Assembly: GCF_002162035.1 (NCBI RefSeq) | Contig: NZ_CP021138.1 | Location: forward strand, 1,798,001 to 1,862,000 | Reading direction: 5' to 3' | Origin: Sulfuriferula sp. AH1 | GTDB lineage: Bacteria > Pseudomonadota > Gammaproteobacteria > Burkholderiales > Sulfuriferulaceae | DNA: 64,000 nt | Part shown: piece by piece, positions 42,369-50,970 of the stretch | Layout of the letters: every line of letters begins with the position of its first letter | How positions within the stretch are numbered: position 1 is the first letter of the stretch | Notes under the pieces: generated by a model | What the model was told of the DNA's origin: nothing | The model's database searches: none | What the model saw: only the letters and a program-made list of their open reading frames with translations | Position numbers and translations under genes: made by a program

Positions 42369-44243
42369 ATGCCGCAAGAGCAAACCGATGTTGCTGAAAT
42401 CAAGACCTTGGCGCAGCAGCTGGCGGCATTGCGCGATGCCACCCTCGCCACCCAGGCCGAACTGATAGCCCGCTGGCAGCCCTATCTGCACAATCCGCAA
42501 TATCAGCCCAGCGCTGCCAATCTGGCGGCCTACATCGGTCTGCGCCGTCATGATCTGCGTCAGCTGCAAAGTCGTCTGAGCCGCATCGGCCTGTCATCAC
42601 TGGGGCGCTGCGAAGGTCACGTGATGGCGACTCTGGATGCCGTCATCTATGCCCTGGCCATGATGGACAAAGCGACGACATTGGCGAGCCCGCTGCCGGA
42701 CATCGATCATGCCATCACCCGGGACCAGATGCTGCTACGCCATAATACCACCCGGCTATTCGCCAATGCCCACAACAAACACGGTACATTGATGATGGTG
42801 ACCATGCCCAGCGCAGCGGCGGACGATTACGATATAGTGCGTGAAATGCTGGAATCGGGCATGGACTGTGCCCGGATCAACTGTTCACACGACGATGCCG
42901 ACGCATGGCGGCAGATGGTGGCCCATATCCGCCAGGCCGCGCAAGAAAGCGGGCGCGAATGTCTGGTGATGTTCGATCTGTCCGGCCCGAAACTGCGTAC
43001 CGGCGAGATGGCAGCCGGCCCGCCGATTTTGCATATCAAAATCAAACGCGATGACATGGGCAACCCGCTATATCCGACCCGAATCATCCTGGATGGCTCG
43101 GGCAATCCGGGCTGCCCTGCCACTGGCGACAAATTGGGGCACGCCCAGCTCGCGCGCCTGAGCGTTTCGGCAAAATGGCTGCAAAGGCTCAAACAGGGTG
43201 ACCGCATCAAATTTCATGACGCGCACAAACGCAAGCGCGAATTCATCGTTATTCAGCACCTCTCGCCACTGCAAGTCATGGTCAGTTGCAAAAATGGAGC
43301 CTATATACCCCCAGGCACCGTACTCGAACATGTGAACACCAAACACCAGCACGCCCGGGTTAATACCGGCGATTTCGTCGCAGCGCCGCAACGCATCCAT
43401 GTCATGCAAAATGATGTGCTGCTGCTGACTCGCGCCCAACTGCCGGGACAAATTGAACAGCGCGACGCAACCGGCAACAACATAAGCCCGGCGCGTATTT
43501 CCTGCTCCGAACCCGATGTATTTTCGTATCTCCAGCCGGGCCACAGCGTGTGGATAGATGATGGCCGCATCGGTTGCCTGATTGAGCATATCGATGCCAC
43601 AGGTGCCTGGCTGCGCATCACCCAGGTTCGGCCCAGTGGCGAATTCATCGAGGCACAAAAGGGGCTGAATTTTCCTGACAGCTCGCTCAAGCTGTCAGCA
43701 CTCACGGCAAAGGATATGGAGGATCTGGATGTCGCCGTGCGCCATGCCGATATTATCGGACTGTCATTCATCCAGCATGCCTCAGATATGGATCTGCTGC
43801 ACATGGCACTGGCTGAACGCAATGCCGGCCAACTCGGCATCATAGCCAAAATCGAAACGCAGGAGGCGGTAAAAAACCTGCCGGATATCATCATCCGTGG
43901 CGCCGGTCATGGCGCATTCGGCATCATGATCGCACGCGGCGACCTGGCGGTGGAAATCGGCTATGAACGGCTGGCGGAAATACAGGAAGAAATGCTGTGG
44001 CTATGCGAAGCGGCGCACATTCCGGTGATATGGGCAACGCAGGTACTGGAAAGCCTGGTGAAGCTGAACTTGCCCTCCCGTGCCGAAATCACCGATGCCG
44101 CGATGTCCGGCCGCGCCGAGTGCGTGATGCTCAACAAAGGCCCGTACATCCTGCATGGCATGTCGGTGCTGAATGAGATCATCACCCGCATGCAATCGCA
44201 TCAGGACAAGAAAACGCCGCAGTATCGGGCGCTGCACTGGTAA
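42369..44243 (+). CDS. Atypical pyruvate kinase-like protein
   Basis: A 624-residue protein. Residues about 1-125 are a helical extension with no recognised domain. The rest is a pyruvate kinase barrel: ARINCSHDD near 170, LSGPKLRTG, LNFPDSSLKLSALTAKD, IAKIETQEAV (catalytic Lys and metal Glu), ARGDLAVEIGYE and WATQVLE. The usual MLSGETA segment is replaced by MLNKGPYI and there is no C-terminal allosteric domain. It may be a real but unregulated enzyme or have another role. It lies between mgtA and a TolC cluster, not with glycolytic genes. Confidence 0.75.
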   Translation: MPQEQTDVAEIKTLAQQLAALRDATLATQAELIARWQPYLHNPQYQPSAANLAAYIGLRRHDLRQLQSRLSRIGLSSLGRCEGHVMATLDAVIYALAMMDKATTLASPLPDIDHAITRDQMLLRHNTTRLFANAHNKHGTLMMVTMPSAAADDYDIVREMLESGMDCARINCSHDDADAWRQMVAHIRQAAQESGRECLVMFDLSGPKLRTGEMAAGPPILHIKIKRDDMGNPLYPTRIILDGSGNPGCPATGDKLGHAQLARLSVSAKWLQRLKQGDRIKFHDAHKRKREFIVIQHLSPLQVMVSCKNGAYIPPGTVLEHVNTKHQHARVNTGDFVAAPQRIHVMQNDVLLLTRAQLPGQIEQRDATGNNISPARISCSEPDVFSYLQPGHSVWIDDGRIGCLIEHIDATGAWLRITQVRPSGEFIEAQKGLNFPDSSLKLSALTAKDMEDLDVAVRHADIIGLSFIQHASDMDLLHMALAERNAGQLGIIAKIETQEAVKNLPDIIIRGAGHGAFGIMIARGDLAVEIGYERLAEIQEEMLWLCEAAHIPVIWATQVLESLVKLNLPSRAEITDAAMSGRAECVMLNKGPYILHGMSVLNEIITRMQSHQDKKTPQYRALHW

Positions 44244-44281
44244 TCCTCAAAAAGGTAGGGGCAGTTTCCTGCCAAATGACC

Positions 44282-44320
44282 GTTTGCGCAAAACTCCACA
44301 CCCTACCGATTTGCGCAAAC
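44282..44320. repeat. Long inverted repeat between convergent genes
   Basis: GTTTGCGCAAA (44282-44292) and TTTGCGCAAAC (44310-44320) are perfectly complementary around a 17-base loop. Each arm holds the palindrome TTTGCGCAAA. A smaller hairpin, GGCAG-TTTC-CTGCC, lies just left. As the genes on both sides converge here, this is probably a bidirectional terminator region, although it lacks a T run. Confidence 0.5.
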
Positions 44321-44334
44321 AACTCACTGTTAAG

Positions 44335-44850
44335 TCATTTACTCAAGATAATCAGCGTAGCCGGTTGCAATTCGGCCGACACGACCATGCCCGGCTCGGC
44401 CAGGCGCTTGCTTATGGTACCTTCAAACGGAGCGCGCAAGGTGCTGTATTCGAGGTTTTTACGCGCGACAAGCAAACGGGCTTGCGCTTCCTTGTACAGG
44501 CCATTTGTACGCGAATAACGCACCTGCGCCTGCTCCAGCTCGGTGGTGGAACTGACTGCGCGGCTGTATAATTCCTTGGCACGCTTAAGATCGCGCTCGG
44601 CTTCCTGCGCATCCGCCTGCAAACGCTCCACGCTGCCTTCCGCTTCCATCACACGCGCCTGGAATATGGCATCATCCAGCACGACCAGCTTTTGCCCTTT
44701 TTTCACACTTTGCCCCTGCCGCACCAATACCGTCTTGACCACACCGGACACCGGCGTAGTGAGCGCCACATCAACCGCTGCCGCGGGCAGACTCGATGTC
44801 AGCAGAATCATCCCGACGCATGTCATCAACCATTTATGCATACTCATCAT
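44335..44850 (-). CDS. Short HlyD/RND-type periplasmic adaptor
   Basis: A 171-residue protein with a signal peptide (about residues 1-25, AAA-V). The rest is a lipoyl-like half (VALTTPVSGVVKTVLVRQGQSVKKGQKLVVLDD), a coiled-coil hairpin (EAEGSVERLQADAQEAERDL, YSRTNGLYKEAQARL) and the second lipoyl half (STLRAPFEGTISKRLAEPGMVV). The beta-barrel and membrane-proximal domains of normal RND adaptors are absent. It is downstream of a TolC gene by 17 bp in the same direction, but no inner-membrane pump gene is nearby. It could bridge TolC to an unlinked transporter. Confidence 0.8.
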   Translation of the reverse strand: MMSMHKWLMTCVGMILLTSSLPAAAVDVALTTPVSGVVKTVLVRQGQSVKKGQKLVVLDDAIFQARVMEAEGSVERLQADAQEAERDLKRAKELYSRAVSSTTELEQAQVRYSRTNGLYKEAQARLLVARKNLEYSTLRAPFEGTISKRLAEPGMVVSAELQPATLIILSK

Positions 44851-44867
44851 TATCGACCCTTAATCAA

Positions 44868-46148
44868 TTATTTGGCGGCAGCGAGCTTACTTAATTCATT
44901 AACCGGTTCGCCGGTCAGTGCGGCCAGGCGCGCGACCGCCAGCGCCAGCCTGTATTCCACACCCCGCGTCCGCTGTTCTGCAACCATGGTTTGCGCCATG
45001 CTGTCGCCCAGATTGGTTTTCAACTCCAGCTCATATTCGGCACGACTGCGATCCAGTGCGATGTCGCGATAGCTGGCTTGCTGTTTTGCAGCAGGGCGGG
45101 CGCTGCTGCGCAACTGATTGATTTCCAGCATGGTTTGCAATAAAGCCTGCGACAAGCTCATCTTCAAACCCGCTGTTTCCGCCTGAAGTTTGTCGAACTG
45201 GGCCTGTTCGCGCGCAATGCGTGCATCTACGCGACGCCCCTGGTAAATCGGCCAGGTCATAACCAGTGCACCGCTCACGCTGTTGCGCGTCATCGCATCG
45301 CGACTGTAGTCGCCCGCCTCGAACTCGGCATTCAGCGTGGGGGATGTTTCGTGGCGCAAGCTGTCGAGGCGCTTCTGCGCAGCGATCAGCAACTGTTTTT
45401 GCGCCAGCCATGCCGGATTATGGTCCAGCACCACAGGCAACAGCGCTTCGTATTCGGGAAGTTTGACATCGTTATCCGCCAATACCGGATCTACCAGATC
45501 AGAAACCAGTTCGCCGGGACGATTCATCGCATTGGCCAATGCGCTGCGTGTCAGACGCTGGCGAGCAAGACTGGCATTGCGTTTTTCACGTATATCCTGG
45601 TATTTGGCTTCGAACACGGCGAGATCAGGGCGAGAGATTTGTCCGACTTTAAAGCGGTCACGCGCATTGTCGAAACTCACATACGCCACAGCCATGAATT
45701 CGTTATCGGCAGCATACTGCTGATCGGCAATGAGCACATCGAAATACCGTGCCATCACATCCAGCCTGTGCTGATCCCGGCTGCTTATCAGCGCCTGCTC
45801 ACGCGCGGCAAGCTCGGCATCGGCGGCATCGACCGCACTGCTGGTACGGGAAAAATCGTACAGCGTCTTGCGCGCAATCACATGCCCGACGTTATCCGGA
45901 CTCCAGCCGGTATTGCCTAACGTGGGCCGGCCCTGGCGCAGCGCGCCTTCCACCGTAACAGTCAGATCCCGTCCGGCGCCGGCAGCCGTCACATCGGCCT
46001 TCGCACCGGCCACATCGGCCTCAGCCATCGCCACATCGGGATGAGACCGATCGGCGGACGCCAGTGCATCTGCCAGCGTCAACGGCAATGAATCGGCAAA
46101 ACAGGCGCCGCTGAGACCCAGCAGCGTAATGGCAACCCAGCGGCGCAT
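44868..46148 (-). CDS. TolC-family outer-membrane protein
   Basis: A 426-residue TolC-type protein with a signal peptide (cleavage near CFA-DS) and the internal repeat of long helical hairpins that form the trans-periplasmic tunnel (ALASADRSHPDVAMAEADVAGAKA in the first half, ASYRDIALDRSRAEYELE in the second). It forms an outer-membrane channel for efflux or type I secretion. It follows a thioredoxin-like gene with a one-base overlap and precedes the short adaptor. The substrate is unknown. Confidence 0.88.
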   Translation of the reverse strand: MRRWVAITLLGLSGACFADSLPLTLADALASADRSHPDVAMAEADVAGAKADVTAAGAGRDLTVTVEGALRQGRPTLGNTGWSPDNVGHVIARKTLYDFSRTSSAVDAADAELAAREQALISSRDQHRLDVMARYFDVLIADQQYAADNEFMAVAYVSFDNARDRFKVGQISRPDLAVFEAKYQDIREKRNASLARQRLTRSALANAMNRPGELVSDLVDPVLADNDVKLPEYEALLPVVLDHNPAWLAQKQLLIAAQKRLDSLRHETSPTLNAEFEAGDYSRDAMTRNSVSGALVMTWPIYQGRRVDARIAREQAQFDKLQAETAGLKMSLSQALLQTMLEINQLRSSARPAAKQQASYRDIALDRSRAEYELELKTNLGDSMAQTMVAEQRTRGVEYRLALAVARLAALTGEPVNELSKLAAAK

Positions 46149-46657
46149 TACTTGATGCTTGCTTTATAAGCGGAGAATGGTTCCGTTTTATAGGCGCCAT
46201 CGACCACATAGCGCCCGAGCAACAGAAACTCAGCAGCGTCCCTGGTCGGACCGGTAAAGCGCGTCACCGGATCACCCTGATTATCGAAGAAAATAAAAGT
46301 AGGCGTGGCGCGCGCGCGATTCTTCAATGCAAAATCCTTTTCCGTGGTGTTTGCGCCCTTGAAATCGGTCATCGGGGAGTCGCCTCTGACGTCCATTTCA
46401 TAGATCAGGAAATGTTTACGGTAGTAATCCTGCACTTCGGATTGACTGAGTATCGTGGACTCCATGCGTGCGCAGAACGGACAATCTTCCTGAACGAACA
46501 TCAGCAACACTCCAGACTTGCCGGTGTGTCGCGCGGTCTCAAGGTCGGCCTTGAAATCGCCCAGCTTGGGCTGGAAGAAATAATCCTGCACACTGCGCAT
46601 TTCCGCCGCCGCAGTCGTCGCCCACAATAATAACGCGATACCCACTAGTCGTAACAT
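46148..46657 (-). CDS. Periplasmic thioredoxin-like protein
   Basis: A 169-residue protein with a signal peptide (about residues 1-18) and a thioredoxin fold of the SoxW/thioredoxin_2 type. The active site is CPFC near 58 (VQEDCPFCARM), and the cis-Pro is in RATPTFIFFD. It may act as a periplasmic thiol reductant or oxidase. Its stop overlaps the TolC start by one base, so the thioredoxin, TolC and adaptor genes form one operon. A link to sulfur oxidation is possible but unsupported here. Confidence 0.8.
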   Translation of the reverse strand: MLRLVGIALLLWATTAAAEMRSVQDYFFQPKLGDFKADLETARHTGKSGVLLMFVQEDCPFCARMESTILSQSEVQDYYRKHFLIYEMDVRGDSPMTDFKGANTTEKDFALKNRARATPTFIFFDNQGDPVTRFTGPTRDAAEFLLLGRYVVDGAYKTEPFSAYKASIK

Positions 46658-46707
46658 ATTGACTCCTCATTGTTTTATTTTTATGGAGCGTTGCAAAACC
46701 GGCCCGA

Positions 46708-47172
46708 CTATTTTTTCACCGGTTTCTTGCCGTTGATGTATTTTTCCACAGCAGCCTTGGTCAACGCCCCGACCTGATACGCCACAATCTTTCCTTCCGG
46801 GTTATACAGGTAGGTTGTAGGCAGTCCCTGCACCTCGCCTATCTGTGATGCTATGTTAGCGTTACCTAGCACAATCGGATAGGAGATAAACATACTATCC
46901 GCAAATTCGGTAACCTGTTTCGGATCGCGATAATCCATCGCAATGCCAATCACCACCAGCTTGGTTTTGCTGTATTTTTCATGTAGCGCGATCAAATCGG
47001 GGATTTCCTCCAGACACGGCGGGCACCAGGTTGCCCAGAAATTCACCAGCACCCATTTGCCCTTATAGGCGTCCAGACTTTGGGTGTGCCCCTTGGTATC
47101 GGTGAAACTGAATGCCCAGGCCGAAGTAGCCATGAACGACAATGCGATAATAACCAATGCTCGTTTTAACAT
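46708..47172 (-). CDS. TlpA-family thiol-disulfide protein
   Basis: A 154-residue protein with a signal peptide (about residues 1-20, AWA-FS) and a TlpA/ResA-like fold. The active site WCPPC near 51 lies in VNFWATWCPPCLEEIPDL; the cis-Pro is in GLPTTYLYNPEG. It probably reduces disulfides in the periplasm, for example of cytochrome c-type proteins. It is 50 bp upstream of the thioredoxin-like gene on the same strand and diverges from aspartase. Confidence 0.87.
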   Translation of the reverse strand: MLKRALVIIALSFMATSAWAFSFTDTKGHTQSLDAYKGKWVLVNFWATWCPPCLEEIPDLIALHEKYSKTKLVVIGIAMDYRDPKQVTEFADSMFISYPIVLGNANIASQIGEVQGLPTTYLYNPEGKIVAYQVGALTKAAVEKYINGKKPVKK

Positions 47173-47219
47173 GAATAAAATCCTATAATCCTGTTTTTCA
47201 AATTAGCCGCCGTTCATTC

Positions 47220-48620
47220 ATGACTGACTACCGTATAGAAAAAGACTCGCTAGGCGAGTTCAAAGTTCCTGCCGATGCCTGGTATGGCATACAAACAGCC
47301 CGTGCCGTGGAAAATTTCCCCATTTCGGGACGCATGCCGGACATCGATTTCGTCCGCGCCCATGTGCAGATCAAACTGGCTGCTGCCCTGGCCAATACCC
47401 AGCCAGACTGGCTGACCGCCACCCAGCGCGACGCTATTGTAGCCGCTTGTGAACGGGTTTTGAATGGCGAATTCCTCGATCAGTTCGTGGTCGACCGTTT
47501 CCAGGCCGGTGCCGGCACCAGCCACAACATGAATACCAACGAAGTCATTGCCAATATTGCCAACGTCGCCCTCGGCGCTGAAAAGGGGCAATACGCTCCC
47601 ATTCATCCCAACGACCACGTCAATATGGGGCAATCGACCAACGACACCATCCCGACCGCGATTCGTCTGGCGCTGCTGGCAAAACTGCCGCGCTTGCTGA
47701 ACGTCATCGAACACATGGCCAGCGCCTTTGACGACCTTGCCGTTCAGGAGCGCGACACGGTAAAAAGCGGACGCACCCATTTGCAGGATGCCGTGCCTAC
47801 GACATTAGGCCGGGAATTCGCCGCCTATAGCTGGATACTGCGGCGCTGCGCAACCAATCTGGCCAACGTACGTCCGTTGCTGTGTGCTACCGGTCTGGGC
47901 GGCTCGGCTGCAGGCACCGGGCTCAACACTTCACCCGACTACGCCCAACGCGTCGCTCGCGAATTATCCGTGCTCACCGGCGAAACCATCACCGTCGGCA
48001 ATCTGGCCGCACAAATGCAGTCGATGTCCGACATGCAGACCTTGTCCGCTGCCATCCGCGGCGTGACGCTGGAACTCACCCGCATCGCCAACGATCTGCG
48101 CCTGCTTGCATCCGGCCCGCGTACCGGCCTCGGCGAAATCACACTGCCCGCGGTGCAACCCGGCTCGTCCATCATGCCGGGCAAGGTCAATCCGGTCATG
48201 TTCGAAATGCTGAATCAGGTCTGTTTCCAGGTGCTGGGGCAGGATGCCGCCGTCGCCTACATGACCCAGGCAGGACAACTGGAGCTCAACGTAATGATGC
48301 CGGCATTGGGCTCGGCTCTGTTCGATGCGATGGACTGGCTCACCAATGCGGTGCGCGTCGCGACCGACAAGAACCTCAAGGGCCTTATCATCAACCGCGA
48401 CCGTTGCGACCGCTTCATCCATGACAGCGTCGGTCTGGCCACGTTGCTGAATATCCGCATCGGCTACATGAAAGCGGCCGAGATCGCCAAGGAATCGGAA
48501 CAAACCGGCAAGCCGGTACGCGAAATCGTGGCTGCACATGGCCTGATGAGCGAAGCCGAATTCAACCAGCTGGTACTGGCGGCCGCCCACGGTGTAGGCA
48601 GCGGCGGCGGTGGCGGTTAA
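47220..48620 (+). CDS. aspA: Aspartate ammonia-lyase
   Basis: A 466-residue enzyme of the class II fumarase/aspartase family that reversibly converts aspartate to fumarate and ammonia. Diagnostic segments are RIEKDSLGEFKVPADAWYGIQT, GAGTSHNMNTNEV, NMGQSTNDTIPTA, GRTHLQDAVPTTLG and the signature GSSIMPGKVNPV near 320. Start MTDYRIEKD and the whole length match aspartase better than fumarase. The C-terminus ends GSGGGGG, an unusual glycine tail. Terminator at 48635. Confidence 0.88.
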   Translation: MTDYRIEKDSLGEFKVPADAWYGIQTARAVENFPISGRMPDIDFVRAHVQIKLAAALANTQPDWLTATQRDAIVAACERVLNGEFLDQFVVDRFQAGAGTSHNMNTNEVIANIANVALGAEKGQYAPIHPNDHVNMGQSTNDTIPTAIRLALLAKLPRLLNVIEHMASAFDDLAVQERDTVKSGRTHLQDAVPTTLGREFAAYSWILRRCATNLANVRPLLCATGLGGSAAGTGLNTSPDYAQRVARELSVLTGETITVGNLAAQMQSMSDMQTLSAAIRGVTLELTRIANDLRLLASGPRTGLGEITLPAVQPGSSIMPGKVNPVMFEMLNQVCFQVLGQDAAVAYMTQAGQLELNVMMPALGSALFDAMDWLTNAVRVATDKNLKGLIINRDRCDRFIHDSVGLATLLNIRIGYMKAAEIAKESEQTGKPVREIVAAHGLMSEAEFNQLVLAAAHGVGSGGGGG

Positions 48621-48634
48621 ACGCAGCCCGTAAA

Positions 48635-48658
48635 AAAGCGGTGCACTTGCACCGCTTT
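48635..48658 (+). terminator. Terminator after aspartase
   Basis: AAAGCGGTGCA (48635-48645) and TGCACCGCTTT (48648-48658) form an 11 bp stem with a two-base loop. The T run is short (three) but the A run on the left side suggests bidirectional use with the convergent gene at 48677. Confidence 0.75.
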
Positions 48659-48676
48659 CCGCTTGCCCGTGCGCTA

Positions 48677-49243
48677 TCAATGCTCGGATTTCGTGTCTGC
48701 CTCTTCGCTATCTTTGCCGTGCGATTCCGAAGCATGAGTGAAATACAATGCCACGCCGATCAGTGCAATCGCCCCACCCAGATACAACAAGTCCAATGGC
48801 TCATTCATCGGGATTTTGAGTGCCTTTTCAAACAGGTTCACAATCAGGATCATCAGCACCACTTTAGCCAGACGCTGCTTCAAGTCATCCAGATTGTTGA
48901 TCACCAATATCTTGCTGGAAGCACGGCTACCGTGGGCTTCATCGATATCGCTGACAAATAGCTCATACAATCCCAGCGAGAAGATCAGCATGAACGTTGC
49001 CAGCAAATAGCCGTCCACGACCTCGACCACGTGAGTTATGGTTTCATCGTGCAGGGCCTTGCGCGCTTCGCCGGCCAAACTGCTATCGGCATAATGCAGC
49101 ACATGCTGAACCAGATACACCACATCGACCGTCGCCATGTACATGACGACCAAGGCTGCCGCCATGCTCGCCAACACCGCGAACACAACCATGTAACGGC
49201 TACGCCACAATGCCCCTTCAAATAAATATTCCATAAATTTCAT
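48677..49243 (-). CDS. UPF0114 (YqhA-type) membrane protein
   Basis: A 188-residue membrane protein with four hydrophobic segments (about 15-37, 74-96, 122-140, 146-165). The segments EGALWRSRYMVVFAVLASM and HVVEVVDGYLLATFMLIFSLGLYELFVSDID, LVINNLDDLKQRLAKVVLMILIV are those of UPF0114/YqhA. The function is unknown. The acidic, charged C-terminus (KDSEEADTKSEH) faces the cytoplasm. Confidence 0.86.
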   Translation of the reverse strand: MKFMEYLFEGALWRSRYMVVFAVLASMAAALVVMYMATVDVVYLVQHVLHYADSSLAGEARKALHDETITHVVEVVDGYLLATFMLIFSLGLYELFVSDIDEAHGSRASSKILVINNLDDLKQRLAKVVLMILIVNLFEKALKIPMNEPLDLLYLGGAIALIGVALYFTHASESHGKDSEEADTKSEH

Positions 49244-49395
49244 ACGATTACCTTTGTAAAATTCAATTTTTCGATATGGGCGCCGCTCACCGGCATCACG
49301 CCCGGTTTGCCAATTTTACAAGCCATGAAATAAGTCATACACTCTCAACATAAACTCACCCAAATCATGACCAAATAATAATTGATGTGCGCATT

Positions 49396-50970
49396 ATGAC
49401 GCCAGGCTTTACGATCCCGACTCCCGACACGCGACTTGCGCATCTCACCGAGACGCGCCCCAGACATTTGCAGACATGGCTGGAAAATCTGCACGTGAGC
49501 GACCCGCAAACGGCTTCGCAGGCCATTTTAGCATCATTATCCGCCCTTAATCGCCAACCGTTGTCCGGTGACATCCGGCTAAAGCTGCTCGCGTTGTACC
49601 GGAACACCATCCAGACCCAGGTCACCATGTTACAGCTGCAGCTGTCCGGGAGCATGCTGCCACTTTCCGGGAAAGCGGATGCCCAGACTCGCCTGGCCCG
49701 GGAGCTGCTGCTCGAACTTGGCCACGGCTACAAGCTGGTGCTGATGGATAATAACACCAGCCTGTTAAATTTTTACAGCAAACCGGATACTGCACCAATC
49801 ATCCATCAGCTGCTGTTGACCCAGCAGCGGGTGCTGGAATTATGCTACGAGATGTATGCACCCGTACCTGCAGGTTTATGGCTGGAAATCCACCGAACCT
49901 ATCAATACGCAGATGAACTCGGGGTAACGCAAGCCACCGGCAGCGATGACCCGACCGCCTCCATCGTCCACGCCTATCAGCAAATATTGCTGATAGCGCT
50001 AGCCGACCCTTATCATCTGATGCAAGGGGAACTGGCACAAGTCATCGAATTGACGCGCGAATACGCCTTGCTGGGCGAAATCCAGTCAACGAGTTCTGCC
50101 ACCAGCAATATATTCACCCTCAACCTGACCGTTGATGCGCCACCACATATCACTACCCGGCTGGACATCAAGGGACAGAACGACCCCCTATGCTTTTTCA
50201 GTACTCACAAGCTGATCGAGCATCTGCTTTACCTGCTCGCCAAGCTCGAATCCGGCGCACCTCCCGCTGCCCTAGGTTTGCCTGCAGCAGCGGCTGAGCC
50301 TGAATATCGCCACTTGCTGCATCACTTGATTCACAGCTGGGGAATGCCACATTTACGGCGCTTTAACCGCTATAACATTCAACCCAGCAATATTGAACTG
50401 GGTCTTGGTCTGCGCACGATCCACGCCCTGCTCGGCAATAGTGAAACCACCAGCATCAGTGACGATACCTTCATTGAAATCACGATGAACAGCTTTGCCC
50501 TGCCCGAACACAGCAGCCGCAATCATTACGTCGCCAAATGGCAAATATTGAATAACAGTGCTCAGGGACATACCTTGCGCACAAAGGGTACGCCGCCCGC
50601 TCATATCAAGGTAGGCGAATTGATCGCCATACGTGAACGGGCAGGCGATCAGTGGAATCTATGCGTCATCAAATGGATCAAGAATATCGATACCGGCACC
50701 GTCGAAATCGGCGTCCAGTTACTGCCGCCACACGCTCGCCCCGTTTCCGTATACAACCCGCTCTCGCCTATCAAAAATGTTCAGCCCGGCATGCTGTTTC
50801 CCGAAAACGACATCCTGAAACAGGATAACCTGCTGCTCGCCCCACACGGCATCTACATGAAAAATGTGCGCATGGATCTAATCACCGATACCGGCCGGAT
50901 CATCATGCCGGGGAAACTCGTCTTGCAGACACAATCTTTCGATTTGTTTGAATTCAAGACCGTATCCTGA
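49396..50970 (+). CDS. Conserved hypothetical protein
   Basis: A 524-residue soluble protein from the ATG at 49396 (GTG at 49387 is in frame and possible). The N-terminal two thirds are helical, and the C-terminal part (about 375-480) is beta-rich: YVAKWQILNNSAQGHTLR, GELIAIRERAGDQWNLCVIKWI, GVQLLPPHARPV. That part resembles small beta-barrel domains such as PilZ, but I see no RxxxR motif. I recognise no named family. It is convergent with yihY, with the stop codons next to each other. Confidence 0.6.
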   Translation: MTPGFTIPTPDTRLAHLTETRPRHLQTWLENLHVSDPQTASQAILASLSALNRQPLSGDIRLKLLALYRNTIQTQVTMLQLQLSGSMLPLSGKADAQTRLARELLLELGHGYKLVLMDNNTSLLNFYSKPDTAPIIHQLLLTQQRVLELCYEMYAPVPAGLWLEIHRTYQYADELGVTQATGSDDPTASIVHAYQQILLIALADPYHLMQGELAQVIELTREYALLGEIQSTSSATSNIFTLNLTVDAPPHITTRLDIKGQNDPLCFFSTHKLIEHLLYLLAKLESGAPPAALGLPAAAAEPEYRHLLHHLIHSWGMPHLRRFNRYNIQPSNIELGLGLRTIHALLGNSETTSISDDTFIEITMNSFALPEHSSRNHYVAKWQILNNSAQGHTLRTKGTPPAHIKVGELIAIRERAGDQWNLCVIKWIKNIDTGTVEIGVQLLPPHARPVSVYNPLSPIKNVQPGMLFPENDILKQDNLLLAPHGIYMKNVRMDLITDTGRIIMPGKLVLQTQSFDLFEFKTVS

